From JACVRW01 sp963812415 (GTDB taxonomy: Bacteria > Actinomycetota > Thermoleophilia > Solirubrobacterales > Thermoleophilaceae), in NCBI GenBank assembly GCA_963812415.1, contig CAWEVH010000021.1:109048-173047 (forward strand): a DNA stretch of 64,000 nucleotides. Direction: 5' to 3'. The translations under genes and the position numbers were made by a program. Under the pieces are notes generated by a model, which saw only the letters and a program-made list of their open reading frames with translations, was not told the DNA's origin and did not search any database. Positions 1 through 12,800 of this stretch are shown here, in pieces. How positions within the stretch are numbered: the first letter of the stretch is position 1; every line of letters begins with the position of its first letter.

Positions 1-2
1 AG

Positions 3-248
3 CCGCTGCTGCTCGGCTGGCGCTCGCGGGAGGCGCTCGTGGGACGGCACACGGACGCCGTGATATCGGGCGGGATCTTCCGCCCGGCCGTGCTCGTCAA
101 GGGCCGCGTGGCGGGCACCTGGGCGCTTCGCGGCGACGAGCTCACCATCACGCGGCTCAGCCGGATCGCCGCCGCCGACGCCGCCGCGCTCGACGTCGAG
201 TGCGAAGCGGTGCTGCGCTTCCTCGGGCCGGTCAGCCGACGCGCTTGA
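3..248 (+). CDS. Winged-helix DNA-binding / AlkZ-like protein, C-terminal fragment
   Basis: The reading frame is already open at the window edge, so only about the last 81 residues are present. The visible part contains LLLGWRSRE..LVGRHTD..ISGGIFRPAVLVKGRVAGTW, which matches the C-terminal part of the winged-helix (HTH_42, AlkZ/YcaQ-like) family. That family includes DNA glycosylases that unhook interstrand crosslinks, but many members are uncharacterised. The 3' end overlaps the end of the convergent acetyltransferase gene by 17 bp. The family call rests on a short fragment; the exact activity is not supported. Confidence 0.6.
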   Translation, partial: PLLLGWRSREALVGRHTDAVISGGIFRPAVLVKGRVAGTWALRGDELTITRLSRIAAADAAALDVECEAVLRFLGPVSRRA

Positions 249-831
249 CGAGGGCCACGAAGCCCGGCAGCCCACGCCGCGGCGGCCGGTAGCCGACCTC
301 GTCGTAGCCCTCACGGCCGTAGAGCCGGCGGGCGATCTCGTTGGTCATGGTGGTGTCGAGGGCGACCGCGGGGAGCTTGCGCCGGCGCGCCTCGCGCTCG
401 GCCTCGGCGAGCAGCGCCCGCGCCGCGCCGCGGCGGCGAAAGCGCTCGTCGGTGGCGAGCGCGTCGATGTACAGCGCCGATTGCGGGGGGCTCGGCGAGG
501 CGCGCCCGGCGAGGAAGTAGAGCCGCAGGGCGGAGGCCCAGCGCCAGACCGGGGATCCGCGCAGCGCGAGCCGGAGAAACGCGCGCGAGCGCGAGGGCGC
601 CTCTCCGACGGGGAAGGCAGCCATCACCGCCGCGAGCTCGCCGTCGACGTCTGCCACCCACAGTCGCTCGGCGCTGGCGGAGTTGCCAGGCTCGCCGATC
701 GCGCGCTCGAGAGTGCGGAGGGCGCGCTCGCTGCCGCCGGCGAAGCGGTCGAACATGTCCGGTCCGCTCTCGCGAAGCAGGCGGGCCAGCTGCCGGCGCT
801 CGTCCAACTGCGGCCGGCGGATCTCAGCCAA
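232..831 (-). CDS. GNAT family N-acetyltransferase
   Basis: The protein has 199 residues and a C-terminal GNAT fold. The acetyl-CoA-binding motif A is visible as DALATDERFRRRGAARALL (Q/RxxGxG/A pyrophosphate loop), followed by the late-strand element ARRLYGREGYDEVGY. GNAT enzymes transfer the acetyl group of acetyl-CoA to an amine; the substrate cannot be read from sequence. The start is a TTG at position 831; a TAGGAT -10 box lies on the minus strand at 849-854, leaving a leader of about 10 nt. It is divergent from argH and shares that intergenic region. Confidence 0.75.
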   Translation of the reverse strand: MAEIRRPQLDERRQLARLLRESGPDMFDRFAGGSERALRTLERAIGEPGNSASAERLWVADVDGELAAVMAAFPVGEAPSRSRAFLRLALRGSPVWRWASALRLYFLAGRASPSPPQSALYIDALATDERFRRRGAARALLAEAEREARRRKLPAVALDTTMTNEIARRLYGREGYDEVGYRPPRRGLPGFVALVKRVG

Positions 832-848
832 GCGCGCTCACGGCGAGG

Positions 849-905
849 ATCCTACGGTTCGCCTGGGCGGGGCTCGTCTGGCGGTACCGGGGTGCGCCGT
901 AGACT
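849..905. promoter_or_regulatory. Divergent promoter region between GNAT gene and argH
   Basis: On the plus strand a TAGACT -10 box (900-905) ends 9 nt before the argH ATG, implying a leaderless or nearly leaderless argH transcript. On the minus strand a TAGGAT box (849-854) serves the acetyltransferase gene. Neither has a convincing -35 hexamer. Confidence 0.5.
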
Positions 906-914
906 GCGCGGCCC

Positions 915-2279
915 ATGGGCCGCTTCCGCGATCCCCAGGATCCCCTCTTCCAGGCGCTCAACTCGTCGATCGCGTTCGACTACCGGCTCGCTCCCTACGA
1001 CCTCGAGCAGTCGCTGGCGCACGCGCGGATGCTCGCGCGCAGCGGCATCATCGGCGACGACGACCTCGAGCAGATCGAGCGCGGGCTGAGCGCCGTGCGG
1101 AGCGAGATCGACAGCGACAGCTTCGAGGTCCAGGCGGGCGACGAGGACATCCACATGGCGATCGAGCGGCGGCTCACGGAGATCGTCGGCCCGGTGGGCG
1201 GGAAGCTCCACACGGCCCGCTCGCGCAACGACCAGGTGGCCACCGACGTCGCGATGCTGGTGCGGGCGCACTCGCTCGAGGCGAGGGGGCTCCTGCTCGC
1301 CCTGATGCGGACGCTCGCGGACCTCGCGGAGCGCCACATCGACTGGGCGCTGCCGGGCTACACCCACCTCCAGCGCGCCCAGCCGGTCTACCTGTCCCAT
1401 CATCTGCTGGCCTGGTTCTGGAAGTTCCGACGCGATCTCCAGCGCTTCAACTTCTGCATGACGGCGACCGACGACCTGCCCCTCGGCGTGGGCGCGCTCG
1501 CCGGCGTGAACTTCGACACGAGCCGCATGTTCGTCGCGCAGGAGCTCGGCTTCGGCGGCGTCGCGGAGAACTCGCTGGACGCTGTCTCCAACCGCGACTT
1601 CGTCCTCGACTACCTGAGCGCCGCCGCCACGTGCGCGGGCCATCTCTCCCAGCTGGGGGCGGAGATCGTGCTGTGGTCGACGGCCGAGTTCGGCTTCTGC
1701 CGGCTGCCGGACGCGTTCTCGTCCGGGTCCAGCCTGATGCCGCAGAAGAAGAACCCGGACGCCGCCGAGCTGCTCCGCGCCAAGGCCCCGCGTATCACGA
1801 GTCGGCTGGTGGCGGTGCACGGCGTGCTGCACGGCCTGCCGCTCGCCTACAACAAGGACCTCCAGGAGGACAAGGAGCCGCTCTTCGACGCGATCGACAC
1901 GCTCGAGCTCTGCCTGCGGGTGGCCGGCGAGATGCTCGAGGGGATCACGTTCGACCGCGAGCGGATGGCGCAGGCGGCCTCCGACGAGTTCATCGCCGCG
2001 ACGGACGTCGCGGACCTGCTCGTGCGCCGGGGCGTCCCGTTCCGGGAGGCTCACGGGATCGTGGGCGGACTCGTGCGGGGGGCGCTCGACAGCGGCAAGC
2101 GCCTGTCCGAGCTCACCGAGGAGGAGCTCGCGGAGCTGGCGCCCCAGCTGGACGACGGCTTCTACGAGCTGTTCGAGGAGGGGGCCTGGCTCGAGTCGAA
2201 GGTCTCGGGAGGCGGCACCGCCCTGCCGCGCGTGCGCGACCAGCTGGCCCAGGCACGCCACGTGCTGGCCGAGGGATGA
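915..2279 (+). CDS. argH: Argininosuccinate lyase
   Basis: ArgH (454 residues) splits argininosuccinate into arginine and fumarate, the last step of arginine biosynthesis in the cytosol. The fumarase/aspartase superfamily signature GSSLMPQKKNPD lies at about residues 270-281, and the upstream substrate-binding elements SRNDQVATD and TH-LQRAQP are intact. Length and collinearity are normal for the family. The start follows a TAGACT -10 box by 9 nt with no Shine-Dalgarno, so leaderless translation is likely. The TGA stop overlaps the ATG of the downstream glycosylase (ATGA), so the two are probably co-transcribed. No other arg genes are in this window. Confidence 0.95.
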   Translation: MGRFRDPQDPLFQALNSSIAFDYRLAPYDLEQSLAHARMLARSGIIGDDDLEQIERGLSAVRSEIDSDSFEVQAGDEDIHMAIERRLTEIVGPVGGKLHTARSRNDQVATDVAMLVRAHSLEARGLLLALMRTLADLAERHIDWALPGYTHLQRAQPVYLSHHLLAWFWKFRRDLQRFNFCMTATDDLPLGVGALAGVNFDTSRMFVAQELGFGGVAENSLDAVSNRDFVLDYLSAAATCAGHLSQLGAEIVLWSTAEFGFCRLPDAFSSGSSLMPQKKNPDAAELLRAKAPRITSRLVAVHGVLHGLPLAYNKDLQEDKEPLFDAIDTLELCLRVAGEMLEGITFDRERMAQAASDEFIAATDVADLLVRRGVPFREAHGIVGGLVRGALDSGKRLSELTEEELAELAPQLDDGFYELFEEGAWLESKVSGGGTALPRVRDQLAQARHVLAEG

Positions 2280-2875
2280 CCGGAGCGAGGCTCGATCGCT
2301 CCTTCTACGCGCGCTCCGTGCACGACGTCGCGCGCGAGCTGATCGGCTGCGTGGTCCGCCACGGCCGGACCTCCGGGCGGATCGTCGAGACCGAGAGCTA
2401 CCACATGGAGGAGCCGGCCTGCCACGCCTTCGCCGGGCTCACGCCGCGCACGCGGACGCTGTTCGGGCCGCCCGGCAACGCCTACGTCTACTTCTCCTAC
2501 GGCGTGCATTCGCTCCTGAACGCCGTTGCGGAGGAGGAGGGCATCGGGGCGGCGGTCCTGATCCGCGCGCTCGAGCCGCTCGACGGCGTCGACGAGATGC
2601 GCGCCCGCCGCGGGGTGGGTCGCGAGCGCGAGCTCTGCTCGGGGCCCGGCAAGCTCACCCAGGCGCTCGGCATCGGGCTCTCGCTCAACGGGAGCTCGCT
2701 GGTCGACGGCCCGATCGAGGTGCTGGCTCGCGATCGGGGCGCCGGCGCGCCGCGGATCGCGACCGGCGAGCGCATCGGGATCACGAGGGCCGCCGAACTG
2801 CCCTGGCGCTTCTGCGACGCGGACAGCGGTCACGTCTCGCGGCCGCTTCCCGCGGCGATGCGCGGCGCCGCCTGA
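2276..2875 (+). CDS. DNA-3-methyladenine glycosylase (AAG/MPG family)
   Basis: A 199-residue protein of the AAG/MPG family, which flips out and excises alkylated purines such as 3-methyladenine in base-excision repair. The family landmarks are present: the active-site stretch IVETESYHMEEPACHAF with the catalytic Glu, YVYFSYGVHSLLNAV, and the C-terminal GPGKLTQALGI motif. The start is the ATG inside ATGA, overlapping the argH stop. A longer open frame upstream is an artefact of the GC-rich alternate frame inside argH. Confidence 0.9.
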   Translation: MTGARLDRSFYARSVHDVARELIGCVVRHGRTSGRIVETESYHMEEPACHAFAGLTPRTRTLFGPPGNAYVYFSYGVHSLLNAVAEEEGIGAAVLIRALEPLDGVDEMRARRGVGRERELCSGPGKLTQALGIGLSLNGSSLVDGPIEVLARDRGAGAPRIATGERIGITRAAELPWRFCDADSGHVSRPLPAAMRGAA

Positions 2876-2916
2876 GGCGGGGCGTTTCAGCCGGCGGACC
2901 GGGCTGCGGCGCGACC

Positions 2917-5331
2917 TCAGCCGGGGCCGGTGCCCACGCCACCGCCCGTGCCGCCACCCGTCGGGGGCGTCGGTGCCGGTGCGGGGGCCGGGGCGGGCGC
3001 GGGCGTTGGCGCCGGCTGCTCGGGCGCCTCCGGCACGGGGGCCTCGGGCGCCGGCGCGGCGCCGTCGTCCGGCGGCGGCGCGGCCTCCTCGGGGGCCTCG
3101 TCGGGCACCGCCTGCTCGGCCGGAGGGATCTCGGTGGGCGCGATCGGGACGGCCGGCAGGACGCCCTCCTCCGTCTCGTCCTCGTCCTTCCCACGCGCGG
3201 CCTCGCGCGCCTCGCGGAGCTCCACGGCCTGCGCCATGAAGTCGGCGAAGATCTCGGCCGGGAAGGTGCCGCCGGCCACCGGGCCGCCGGCGTGCTCGTA
3301 CTCCATCGGCTGGAGCCTGTCGGCGTAGCCGACCCAGATGGCGACCGTGTAGTCGTCGTTCGCGCCCACGAACCAGGCGTCGCCGTAGTTCTCGGTGGTG
3401 CCGGTCTTGCCCCAGATCTCCTCGTCGCCGACCTGCGCCGCCTTGCCGGTGCCGCTCGACACCACGAGGCCGAGCATGTCGCGCGTGACCTGCGCGACCT
3501 TCGCGGGGACCACCCGCTCGCGCACACGCTCGGGCTCGCCGCCCTCGACCTCGGCCTTGCCTCCCCGCACCACCTTCTCGATCGCCACCGGCCCGCTGTC
3601 ACCGGGCGCGAGCGTGTTCGACACCCGCACGCCATCGTTGGCGATCGTCGAGTAGGCGTAGGCCATCTCGAGCGGGGTCACGCCCTCCTCGAGGCCGCCG
3701 AGCAGCATGGCCGGGTTCGTGGACAGCTCGGTCCGGATCCCGAGCTCGTTCGCGAGCCTCGCGACGCGCTTCGGCCCGACCTCCATGCCGAGCTCGGCGA
3801 ACACGGAGTTGTCCGAGGTGGCCGTGGCCGACCAGAGCGAGGCCGAGCCGAGGTAGGAGTCCTCGTAGTTCGAGACGTCGAACAGCTCCGGCCCCTTCTT
3901 GCCCTGGAAGGGCAGCTTCTTCGGCTGGGAGGCCCAGACGCTGTTGGGATCGATGCCGTCCTCGAGGGCACGCACGAGGATGAAGGGCTTGAACGCCGAG
4001 CCCGGCTGGCGGTGGCCGTTGGTGGCGAGGTTGAACGGGCGCGCATCGAAGTCCGAGCCGCCGACCATCGCCTTCACCTCGCCGGTGCGGTTCTCGATCG
4101 CCACGAGCGAGGCGTCCGGTCCGACACCCGCCAGCCGGCCGGCCACGGCGCTCTCCGCCGCCGCCTGGAGCTCGGGGTCGATGGTCGTCTTCACCCGCAG
4201 GCCGCCCCCGAACACCACTCCCGCCCCGTACTCGTCCACGAGCTGCTGGGTCATCCAGCTCGTGAAATAGGGCTGCTCCGACTCGCTGTCCGGCGGGTCG
4301 ATCTCGTCCTCGTCCGGCAAGGCCTGGGCCCTGGCGTCCTCGTACTGGTCGCGCGTGAGCATGCGCTGCTCGTACATGCGCGACAGCACCAGATTGCGGC
4401 GCTCGGCCGCGAGCACGGGATTCTCGATCGGGTCGTAGAGGCTCGGCGAGGAGATCATGCCCGCCAGCAGCGCCGCCTCGTGCGGCGCCACGTCGAGCGA
4501 CTCGCGCCGGTTCGGATCCTCTTCCTCCTCGGGCAGCGTCGGCGGCGTGTACTGCACGCCGCCGCTTTCCGCGTCCTGCTGCTCCTCGGGCTCGTCGCCG
4601 TCGCCGAAGTAGGTCCGTACGGCCGCCTCGATGCCGTATGCGCCCTGCCCGAAGTACACGGTGTTGAGGTACTGGGTGAGGATCCTCTCCTTCGACCACT
4701 GGCGCTCCAGGTGATACGAGAGCGCCGCCTCGCGCAGCTTCTGGAACACCGACCGGTCGCCCTGCGCGGACAGGGCGTTCTTCACGAACTGCTGGGTGAT
4801 CGTCGAGCCGCCCTGTGCCGCGCGGCGCTTGAGCACGTCCTGGACGAGGGCGCGGCCGATGCCCGCGTAGTCCACGCCCTCGTGCGAGTAGAAGCGCCGG
4901 TCCTCGATCGCGATCACGGCGTTCTTCAGGTGAGCCGAGACCTCGCCCTGCTCGACGAGGATCCGGTTGAGGTTGCCGGTGAGCTTGGCGATCTGACAGG
5001 ACTCCTTGCCGGGCTCCCTGCAGCCCGGTCCGTCGGCGTAGAGCACGGAGTTCTCGGCGGCCTCGAATTCGGCCTTGTTGTCGAGCGACGGCAGGTCGCT
5101 GGCGACGGCCATCAGCATGCCGAACAGCGTCGAGATCAGCGCCAGCACCGAGAGCCCGAGCACGATGAACGCAAGCCGCAGCTTCTTCAGCTTCGGCTTG
5201 CGCCTGGGCGGCGCGGGGGGTTGCGGGGGCGGCGCGGCGTCTCCAGAGCCGCCGCCCGTGCCATTCCCGCGATGGAAACGCTCTCCGCGCGCGGCGGTCG
5301 GATGGGTGATAGGCGTCGGCGGCTCTGACAT
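2917..5331 (-). CDS. Class A penicillin-binding protein (transglycosylase/transpeptidase)
   Basis: A bifunctional peptidoglycan synthase of 804 residues. It has a Pro/Gly-rich cytoplasmic N-terminus, one membrane anchor at about residues 52-76, a GT51 glycosyltransferase domain (IEDRRFYSHEGVD with catalytic Glu143; GGSTITQQFVKN), and a transpeptidase domain with SAFK (Ser445), SDN (506-508) and KTG (642-644). The tail after about residue 705 is acidic, then Ala/Pro-rich repeats ending in a Gly-rich stretch. An acidic insertion at about 243-280 is unusual. The start chosen (ATG at 5331) is the Met that gives a normal N-terminus; the open frame extends upstream another 110 codons into tyrS, which is not credible. 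It is divergent from tyrS. Confidence 0.93.
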   Translation of the reverse strand: MSEPPTPITHPTAARGERFHRGNGTGGGSGDAAPPPQPPAPPRRKPKLKKLRLAFIVLGLSVLALISTLFGMLMAVASDLPSLDNKAEFEAAENSVLYADGPGCREPGKESCQIAKLTGNLNRILVEQGEVSAHLKNAVIAIEDRRFYSHEGVDYAGIGRALVQDVLKRRAAQGGSTITQQFVKNALSAQGDRSVFQKLREAALSYHLERQWSKERILTQYLNTVYFGQGAYGIEAAVRTYFGDGDEPEEQQDAESGGVQYTPPTLPEEEEDPNRRESLDVAPHEAALLAGMISSPSLYDPIENPVLAAERRNLVLSRMYEQRMLTRDQYEDARAQALPDEDEIDPPDSESEQPYFTSWMTQQLVDEYGAGVVFGGGLRVKTTIDPELQAAAESAVAGRLAGVGPDASLVAIENRTGEVKAMVGGSDFDARPFNLATNGHRQPGSAFKPFILVRALEDGIDPNSVWASQPKKLPFQGKKGPELFDVSNYEDSYLGSASLWSATATSDNSVFAELGMEVGPKRVARLANELGIRTELSTNPAMLLGGLEEGVTPLEMAYAYSTIANDGVRVSNTLAPGDSGPVAIEKVVRGGKAEVEGGEPERVRERVVPAKVAQVTRDMLGLVVSSGTGKAAQVGDEEIWGKTGTTENYGDAWFVGANDDYTVAIWVGYADRLQPMEYEHAGGPVAGGTFPAEIFADFMAQAVELREAREAARGKDEDETEEGVLPAVPIAPTEIPPAEQAVPDEAPEEAAPPPDDGAAPAPEAPVPEAPEQPAPTPAPAPAPAPAPTPPTGGGTGGGVGTGPG

Positions 5332-5458
5332 CGAATTGAGCCCCCGGGGGCAGGGGTCCCTCGAGCGTGCGGGATTGACGGCGGCGTGAGCGGGCGCCCT
5401 CCCGCACGGCATCGTTACGGGGCGGCCCGAAGAGGGGCGTGAGTCTAGCATTGGCCCA

Positions 5459-6634
5459 ATGACGCTTTCCGCCGGCGAGGGCGCCGCCTTCCTGACGCGC
5501 AACGCCGTGGACGCGCTTCCGACCGGCGAGCTCGAGCGCCAGCTGGCCAAGGGCCGGCCATTGCGGGTCAAGCTCGGCGTCGACCCCACGACGCCCGACA
5601 TCCATCTGGGGCACACCGTCGTGCTGCGCAAGCTGCGCGAGTTCCAGGAGCTCGGGCACACGGTGGTGCTGATCGTCGGCGACTACACCGCCCGCGTCGG
5701 CGACCCGAGCGGGCGCTCGTCCACGCGTCCCCAGGTCGACCCGGCCGAGATCGACCGCAACGCGGAGACCTACGAGGAGCAGGCGTTCAAGGTGCTCGAC
5801 CGCTCGCTCACCGAGGTGCGGCGCAACGGCGAATGGCTCGACATGCCGATGGAGGAGCTGTTCCGGCTCGCGCGCACCTCCACCATCGCCCAGCTGCTCG
5901 AGCGCGACGACTTCGACAAGCGCTACCGAGCGCGCGAGCCGATCTCCATCCTCGAGCTGCTCTATCCGCTGCTCCAGGGCTACGACTCGGTCGCGATCCG
6001 GTCGGACGTCGAGCTCGGCGCCACCGATCAGAAGTTCAACGTGCTGCTCGCGCGCGAGATACAGAGGGCCTACGGGATCGAGCCCCAGTCGATCCTGACG
6101 ATGCCGATCCTGCCGGGCATCGACGGTGTGCAGAAGATGTCGAAGTCGCTCGGCAACTACGTGGGCGTCGACGAGCCGCCCGAGGAGATGTTCGGGAAGC
6201 TGATGCGGGTCCCGGACGACGCGATGGCGAGCTACTACTCCCTGCTGCTCGACGCGCCCCCCGACCCCGCGCTCTCACCGCGCGACGCCAAGCGGGCGAT
6301 GGCGCTCGGGCTGACCGAGCGCTATCACGGCGCCGAGGCGGCCGCGGCCGCGCAGGAGCGCTTCGACACCCTGCACGTGCGGCGTGAGCTGCCTGACGAG
6401 ATCGAGGAGTTCGCCTTCAGCCCCGCGAACGGCGAGCTGGTCCACCTGCCCGCCCTGCTGGGCGAGGCGTTCGGGCTGTCGCGCTCCGAGGGACGGCGGC
6501 TGCTCGGCCAGGGCGGGGTGAAGCTCGACGGCAGCCCGCTCGACGAGTCGCGGCTGGACGTGCCCGCCGCGGAGCTCGACGGGATGGTCCTGCAGGTCGG
6601 CAAGCGTCGCTTCAAGCGCCTGCGGCGCGGCTGA
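5459..6634 (+). CDS. tyrS: Tyrosyl-tRNA synthetase
   Basis: TyrS (391 residues) charges tRNA-Tyr. The class I signatures are PDIHLGHTV (HIGH-like, residues 49-52) and KMSKS (about 225-229), followed by a C-terminal S4 RNA-binding domain (LSRSEGRRLLGQGGVKLDG). The ATG lies 7 nt after a TAGCAT -10 box (5446-5451) and no Shine-Dalgarno precedes it, so the mRNA is probably leaderless. It is a single gene ending just before the rRNA promoter. Confidence 0.95.
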   Translation: MTLSAGEGAAFLTRNAVDALPTGELERQLAKGRPLRVKLGVDPTTPDIHLGHTVVLRKLREFQELGHTVVLIVGDYTARVGDPSGRSSTRPQVDPAEIDRNAETYEEQAFKVLDRSLTEVRRNGEWLDMPMEELFRLARTSTIAQLLERDDFDKRYRAREPISILELLYPLLQGYDSVAIRSDVELGATDQKFNVLLAREIQRAYGIEPQSILTMPILPGIDGVQKMSKSLGNYVGVDEPPEEMFGKLMRVPDDAMASYYSLLLDAPPDPALSPRDAKRAMALGLTERYHGAEAAAAAQERFDTLHVRRELPDEIEEFAFSPANGELVHLPALLGEAFGLSRSEGRRLLGQGGVKLDGSPLDESRLDVPAAELDGMVLQVGKRRFKRLRRG

Positions 6635-6640
6635 GCGGCG

Positions 6641-6669
6641 TTGGCGGCGCATCCTGGCGGTGCTACACT
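6641..6669 (+). promoter_or_regulatory. rRNA operon promoter
   Basis: TTGGCG (-35, 6641-6646) and TACACT (-10, 6664-6669) are separated by exactly 17 bp, a near-consensus housekeeping sigma promoter directly upstream of the 16S leader. It starts only 6 nt after the tyrS stop. Confidence 0.75.
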
Positions 6670-6985
6670 GCTCCGTCGCGCTTCATGCGCGGGTGGAGGC
6701 CCCACCCCGAAGGCGCACGGTCTTTGAAAACTCAGCAGTACGTGCGACCGTTACGCCGCCTCGCAAGCTTCGCTTGGGCTGCGGCAGAAGGTCGCGTCCA
6801 GGTTTGAACCCCTCGAGGGGATCGCATCGTCGATCCGCTGGAGGGGCCTGAACAGACCCGTCAAGTCCGGCCCACCCGCAGGTGTACGCGGGAGCCATAA
6901 CGACTTGACAACTCTCTTGATCTGACAGTGGACCGGCCGGCCCGGGGCTTCCCTCAGGCCGTCCGGATTGAAACCACGCCAGACT
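6670..6985 (+). other. rRNA leader with boxA-like element and 5' arm of the 16S processing stem
   Basis: This 316-bp stretch has no credible gene. A boxA-like TCTTTGAAAACT (6721-6732) suggests ribosomal antitermination. Bases 6727-6742 are perfectly complementary (16 bp) to 8635-8650 in the 16S-23S spacer, so the two arms would bracket 16S rRNA as an RNase III-type processing stem. A TTGACA at 6905-6910 lacks a -10 partner at normal spacing and is probably not a second promoter. Confidence 0.7.
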
Positions 6986-8806
<1,821 letters not shown>

Positions 8807-9345
8807 CGTCAAGATAGTAAGGGCACATGGTGGATGCCTTGGCACCAGGAGTCGATGAAGGGCGTGGACGGCTGCGATAAGCCGCGGTGAGCTGCTGAAC
8901 AGGCTTTGACCCGCGGATGCCCGAATGGGGAAACCCGGCACCGGTAATGCGGTGTCATCCCGCGCTGAATACATAGGCGCGAGGAAGGCAAGCGAGGGAA
9001 CTGAAACATCTCAGTACCTCGAGGAAAGGAAATCAACCGAGACTCCCCGAGTAGTGGCGAGCGAAAGGGGACCTAGCCTAAACCGGCTGCGTGCAAGCGT
9101 GCAGGCGTTGCGCAGCCGGGGTCGTAGGACGTGCCTCCGAGAGCTGCATCTCTCGGCGGGAGTCACAAATCCATTTGCTAGCCGAAGATCCGTGGAACAC
9201 AGGCGCCACAGCGGGTAACAGCCCCGTAGGCGAAAGCAGATGGACTCCCGAGCTCGTTCCTGAGTAGGACCGCTCCCGTGAAACGCGGTCTGAATCTGGG
9301 GGGACCACCCTCCAAGGCTAAGTACTCCCTGGTGACCGATAGCGG

Positions 9346-9381
<36 letters not shown>

Positions 9382-9869
9382 AAGGGGAGTGAAATAGTAC
9401 CTGAAACCGCGTGCCTACAAGCGGTCGGAGCACCTTCGTGGTGTGACGGCGTGCTTTTTGCATAACGAGCCGGCGAGTTACTCGTCACTGGCAAGGTTAA
9501 GCGATGAGCGGAGCCGCAGCGAAAGCGAGTCCGAATAGGGCGACTCAGTCAGTGGCGGTAGACCCGAAACCGGGCGAGCTACCCATGGGCAGGCTGAAGC
9601 GGGGGTAAGACCCCGTGGAGGGCCGAACCGACCTAGGTTGAAAACTGGGCGGATGACCTGTGGGTCGGAGTGAAAGGCTAATCAAGCCCGGAGATATCTG
9701 GTTCTCTCCGAAATATATTTAGGTATAGCCTCCGGCGATGCCTTGCGGCCGTAGAGCACTGCTTGGACTAGGGGCCCTACCAGGTTACCGACTTCAGGCA
9801 AACTCCGAAGACCGTTAGGTGTACCCGGGGAGTCAGCTTGTGGGGGATAAACTTCATAGGCAAAAGGGG

Positions 9870-9900
<31 letters not shown>

Positions 9901-10831
9901 GTGCTAGCTAAGTGGGAAACGATGTTCGAGTGCCGAGACAACCAGGAGGTTGGCTTAGAGGCAGCCATCCTTGAAAGAGTGCGTAACAGCTCACTGGTCA
10001 AGTGTTCGGGCGCGGAAAATGTAACGGGGCTCAAGCTAGTCACCGAAGCTGCGGGTGTGCGCGATCCTTCGGGATCACGTGCGCGGTAGGAGAGCGTTCT
10101 CAGGCGCGAGAAGCGGCGGGGGAACCCAGCCGTGGATGCCTGAGAAGTGAGAATGCCGGCGTGAGTAACGAAAGAGGGGTGAGAATCCCCTCCACCGATT
10201 GTCTAAGGTTTCCTGAGCAACGTTCTTCGGCTCAGGGTCAGTCGGGACCTAAGGCGAGGCCGAAAGGCGTAGCCGATGGCCAACGGGTTGATATTCCCGT
10301 ACCACGTCTGTCCGCTATCACCGATGGGGGGACGAGGAAGGCTAAGGGAACCCCGCCGACGGTTGCGCGGGGGTAAGCATGTAGCCAGAGCTCGTAGGCA
10401 AATCCGCGAGCTCGTTACGGCGAGGTGCGATGCCAGCTGGCCTGACGGCCGGCGAGTCCCTGACGCCATACCTCCGAGAAAAGCCTCTAGGGAGGACAGT
10501 GCGTGCCCGTACCAAAACCGACACAGGTAGACAAGTGGAGAACACTAAGGTGATCGAGATAACCCTCGTTAAGGAACTCGGCAAAATGGCCCCGTAACTT
10601 CGGGAGAAGGGGCGCCCCGGTAGGGTGAAGGTCTTCGCGACCGGAGCCCGAGGGGGCCGCAGTGAATTGGCCCAACCGACTGTTTACCAAAAACACAGGT
10701 CTCTGCTAAGTCGCAAGACGACGTATAGGGGCTGACGCCTGCCCGGTGCCGGAAGGTTACGTGGAGGGGTTAGTGCTTCGGCGCGAAGCTCTGAAACTAA
10801 GCCCCGGTAAACGGCGGCGGTAACTATAACC

Positions 10832-11613
<782 letters not shown>

Positions 11614-12082
11614 AAGTTCCGACCTGCACGAATGGCGTAACGAGTTGGGCGCTGTCTCAACGAGGGGCTCGGTGAAATCGCAGTCTCGGTGAAGATGCCG
11701 AGTACCCGCGGCAAGACGGAAAGACCCCGTGAACCTTTACTACAACTTGATATTGGAGTCTGAGGCACCTCGCTCAGGATAGGTGGGAGGCTATGAAGCG
11801 CGAGCTGCGGCTCGCGTGGAGCCACCCTTGAGATACCACCCTTGGTGTCTTGGGCTTCTAACACCACGCCGTGAATCCGGGTGGTGAACAGTGTCAGGTG
11901 GGTAGTTTGACTGGGGCGGTCGCCTCCCAAAATGTAACGGAGGCGCGCAAAGGTTCCCTCAGCACGGTTGGAAATCGTGCGCAGAGTGTAAAGGCAACAA
12001 GGGAGCTTGACTGCGAGACAGACATGTCGAGCAGGTGCGAAAGCAGGCCTTAGTGATCCGGCGGTAGCAAGTGGAAGCGCCG

Positions 12083-12125
<43 letters not shown>

Positions 12126-12151
12126 GGGCCCAAGAGTCCACATCGACGGCC

Positions 12152-12193
<42 letters not shown>

Positions 12194-12198
12194 TAGTC

Positions 12199-12280
<82 letters not shown>

Positions 12281-12563
12281 TGCCGTGGGCGTTGGAGAGT
12301 TGAGGGGAGTCGTCCCTAGTACGAGAGGACCGGGATGAACGCACCTCTGGTGTACCAGTTGTCCTGCCAAGGGCAGCGCTGGTTAGCTACGTGCGGATCG
12401 GATAACCGCTGAAGGCATCTAAGCGGGAAGCCGACCTCGAGATGAGCTCTCCCATCCCCTTGAGGGAGTAAGACCCCTGGAAGACCACCAGGTGATAGGC
12501 CGGATGTGTACGCACAGCGATGTGCTCAGCAGACCGGTACTAATGGTTCGAGGGCTTGACGGA

Positions 12564-12675
12564 TATTTTGATCTTCCGCTGGCTCGTCGCGCGCTTCGGC
12601 GTGCCGGCGAGCGGCCAACGGTGCAGTTTTCAAGCTCCGGCGCGGGCGGGGGCCGCGCGGCCCTGTCTCGCGACA
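12564..12675 (+). other. 23S-5S spacer with 3' arm of the 23S processing stem
   Basis: Bases 12613-12640 are nearly complementary to 8689-8716 upstream of 23S, completing the processing stem. No tRNA is present. A further GC-rich hairpin (about 12583-12612) sits next to the 23S 3' end. Confidence 0.6.
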
Positions 12676-12792
12676 TTTCGGTGGTGATAGCGAGGGGGCC
12701 ACACCTCTTCCCATTCCGAACAGAGCAGTTAAGCCCCTCAGCGCCGATGGTACTTGGGCCTCGCGGCCCTGGGAGAGTAGGTCGCCGCCGTT
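12676..12792 (+). rRNA. rrf: 5S ribosomal RNA
   Basis: The segment has the 5S core CCCATTCCGAACAGAGCAGTTAAG and the conserved GGGAGAGTAGGTCGCCGCC end. The terminal helix pairs TTCGGTGGT with GCCGCCG. Ends are approximate to a few bases. Confidence 0.93.
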
Positions 12793-12800
12793 CTTGATTC

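Noticed and set aside
3292..5328. 678-residue plus-strand frame opposite the penicillin-binding protein gene
   Set aside because: It is the GC-driven antisense frame of a clear PBP gene, with a His/Arg/Leu/Val-rich composition and no domains.
6905..6933. Second rRNA promoter (TTGACA at 6905)
   Set aside because: No -10-like hexamer lies 16-18 bp downstream.
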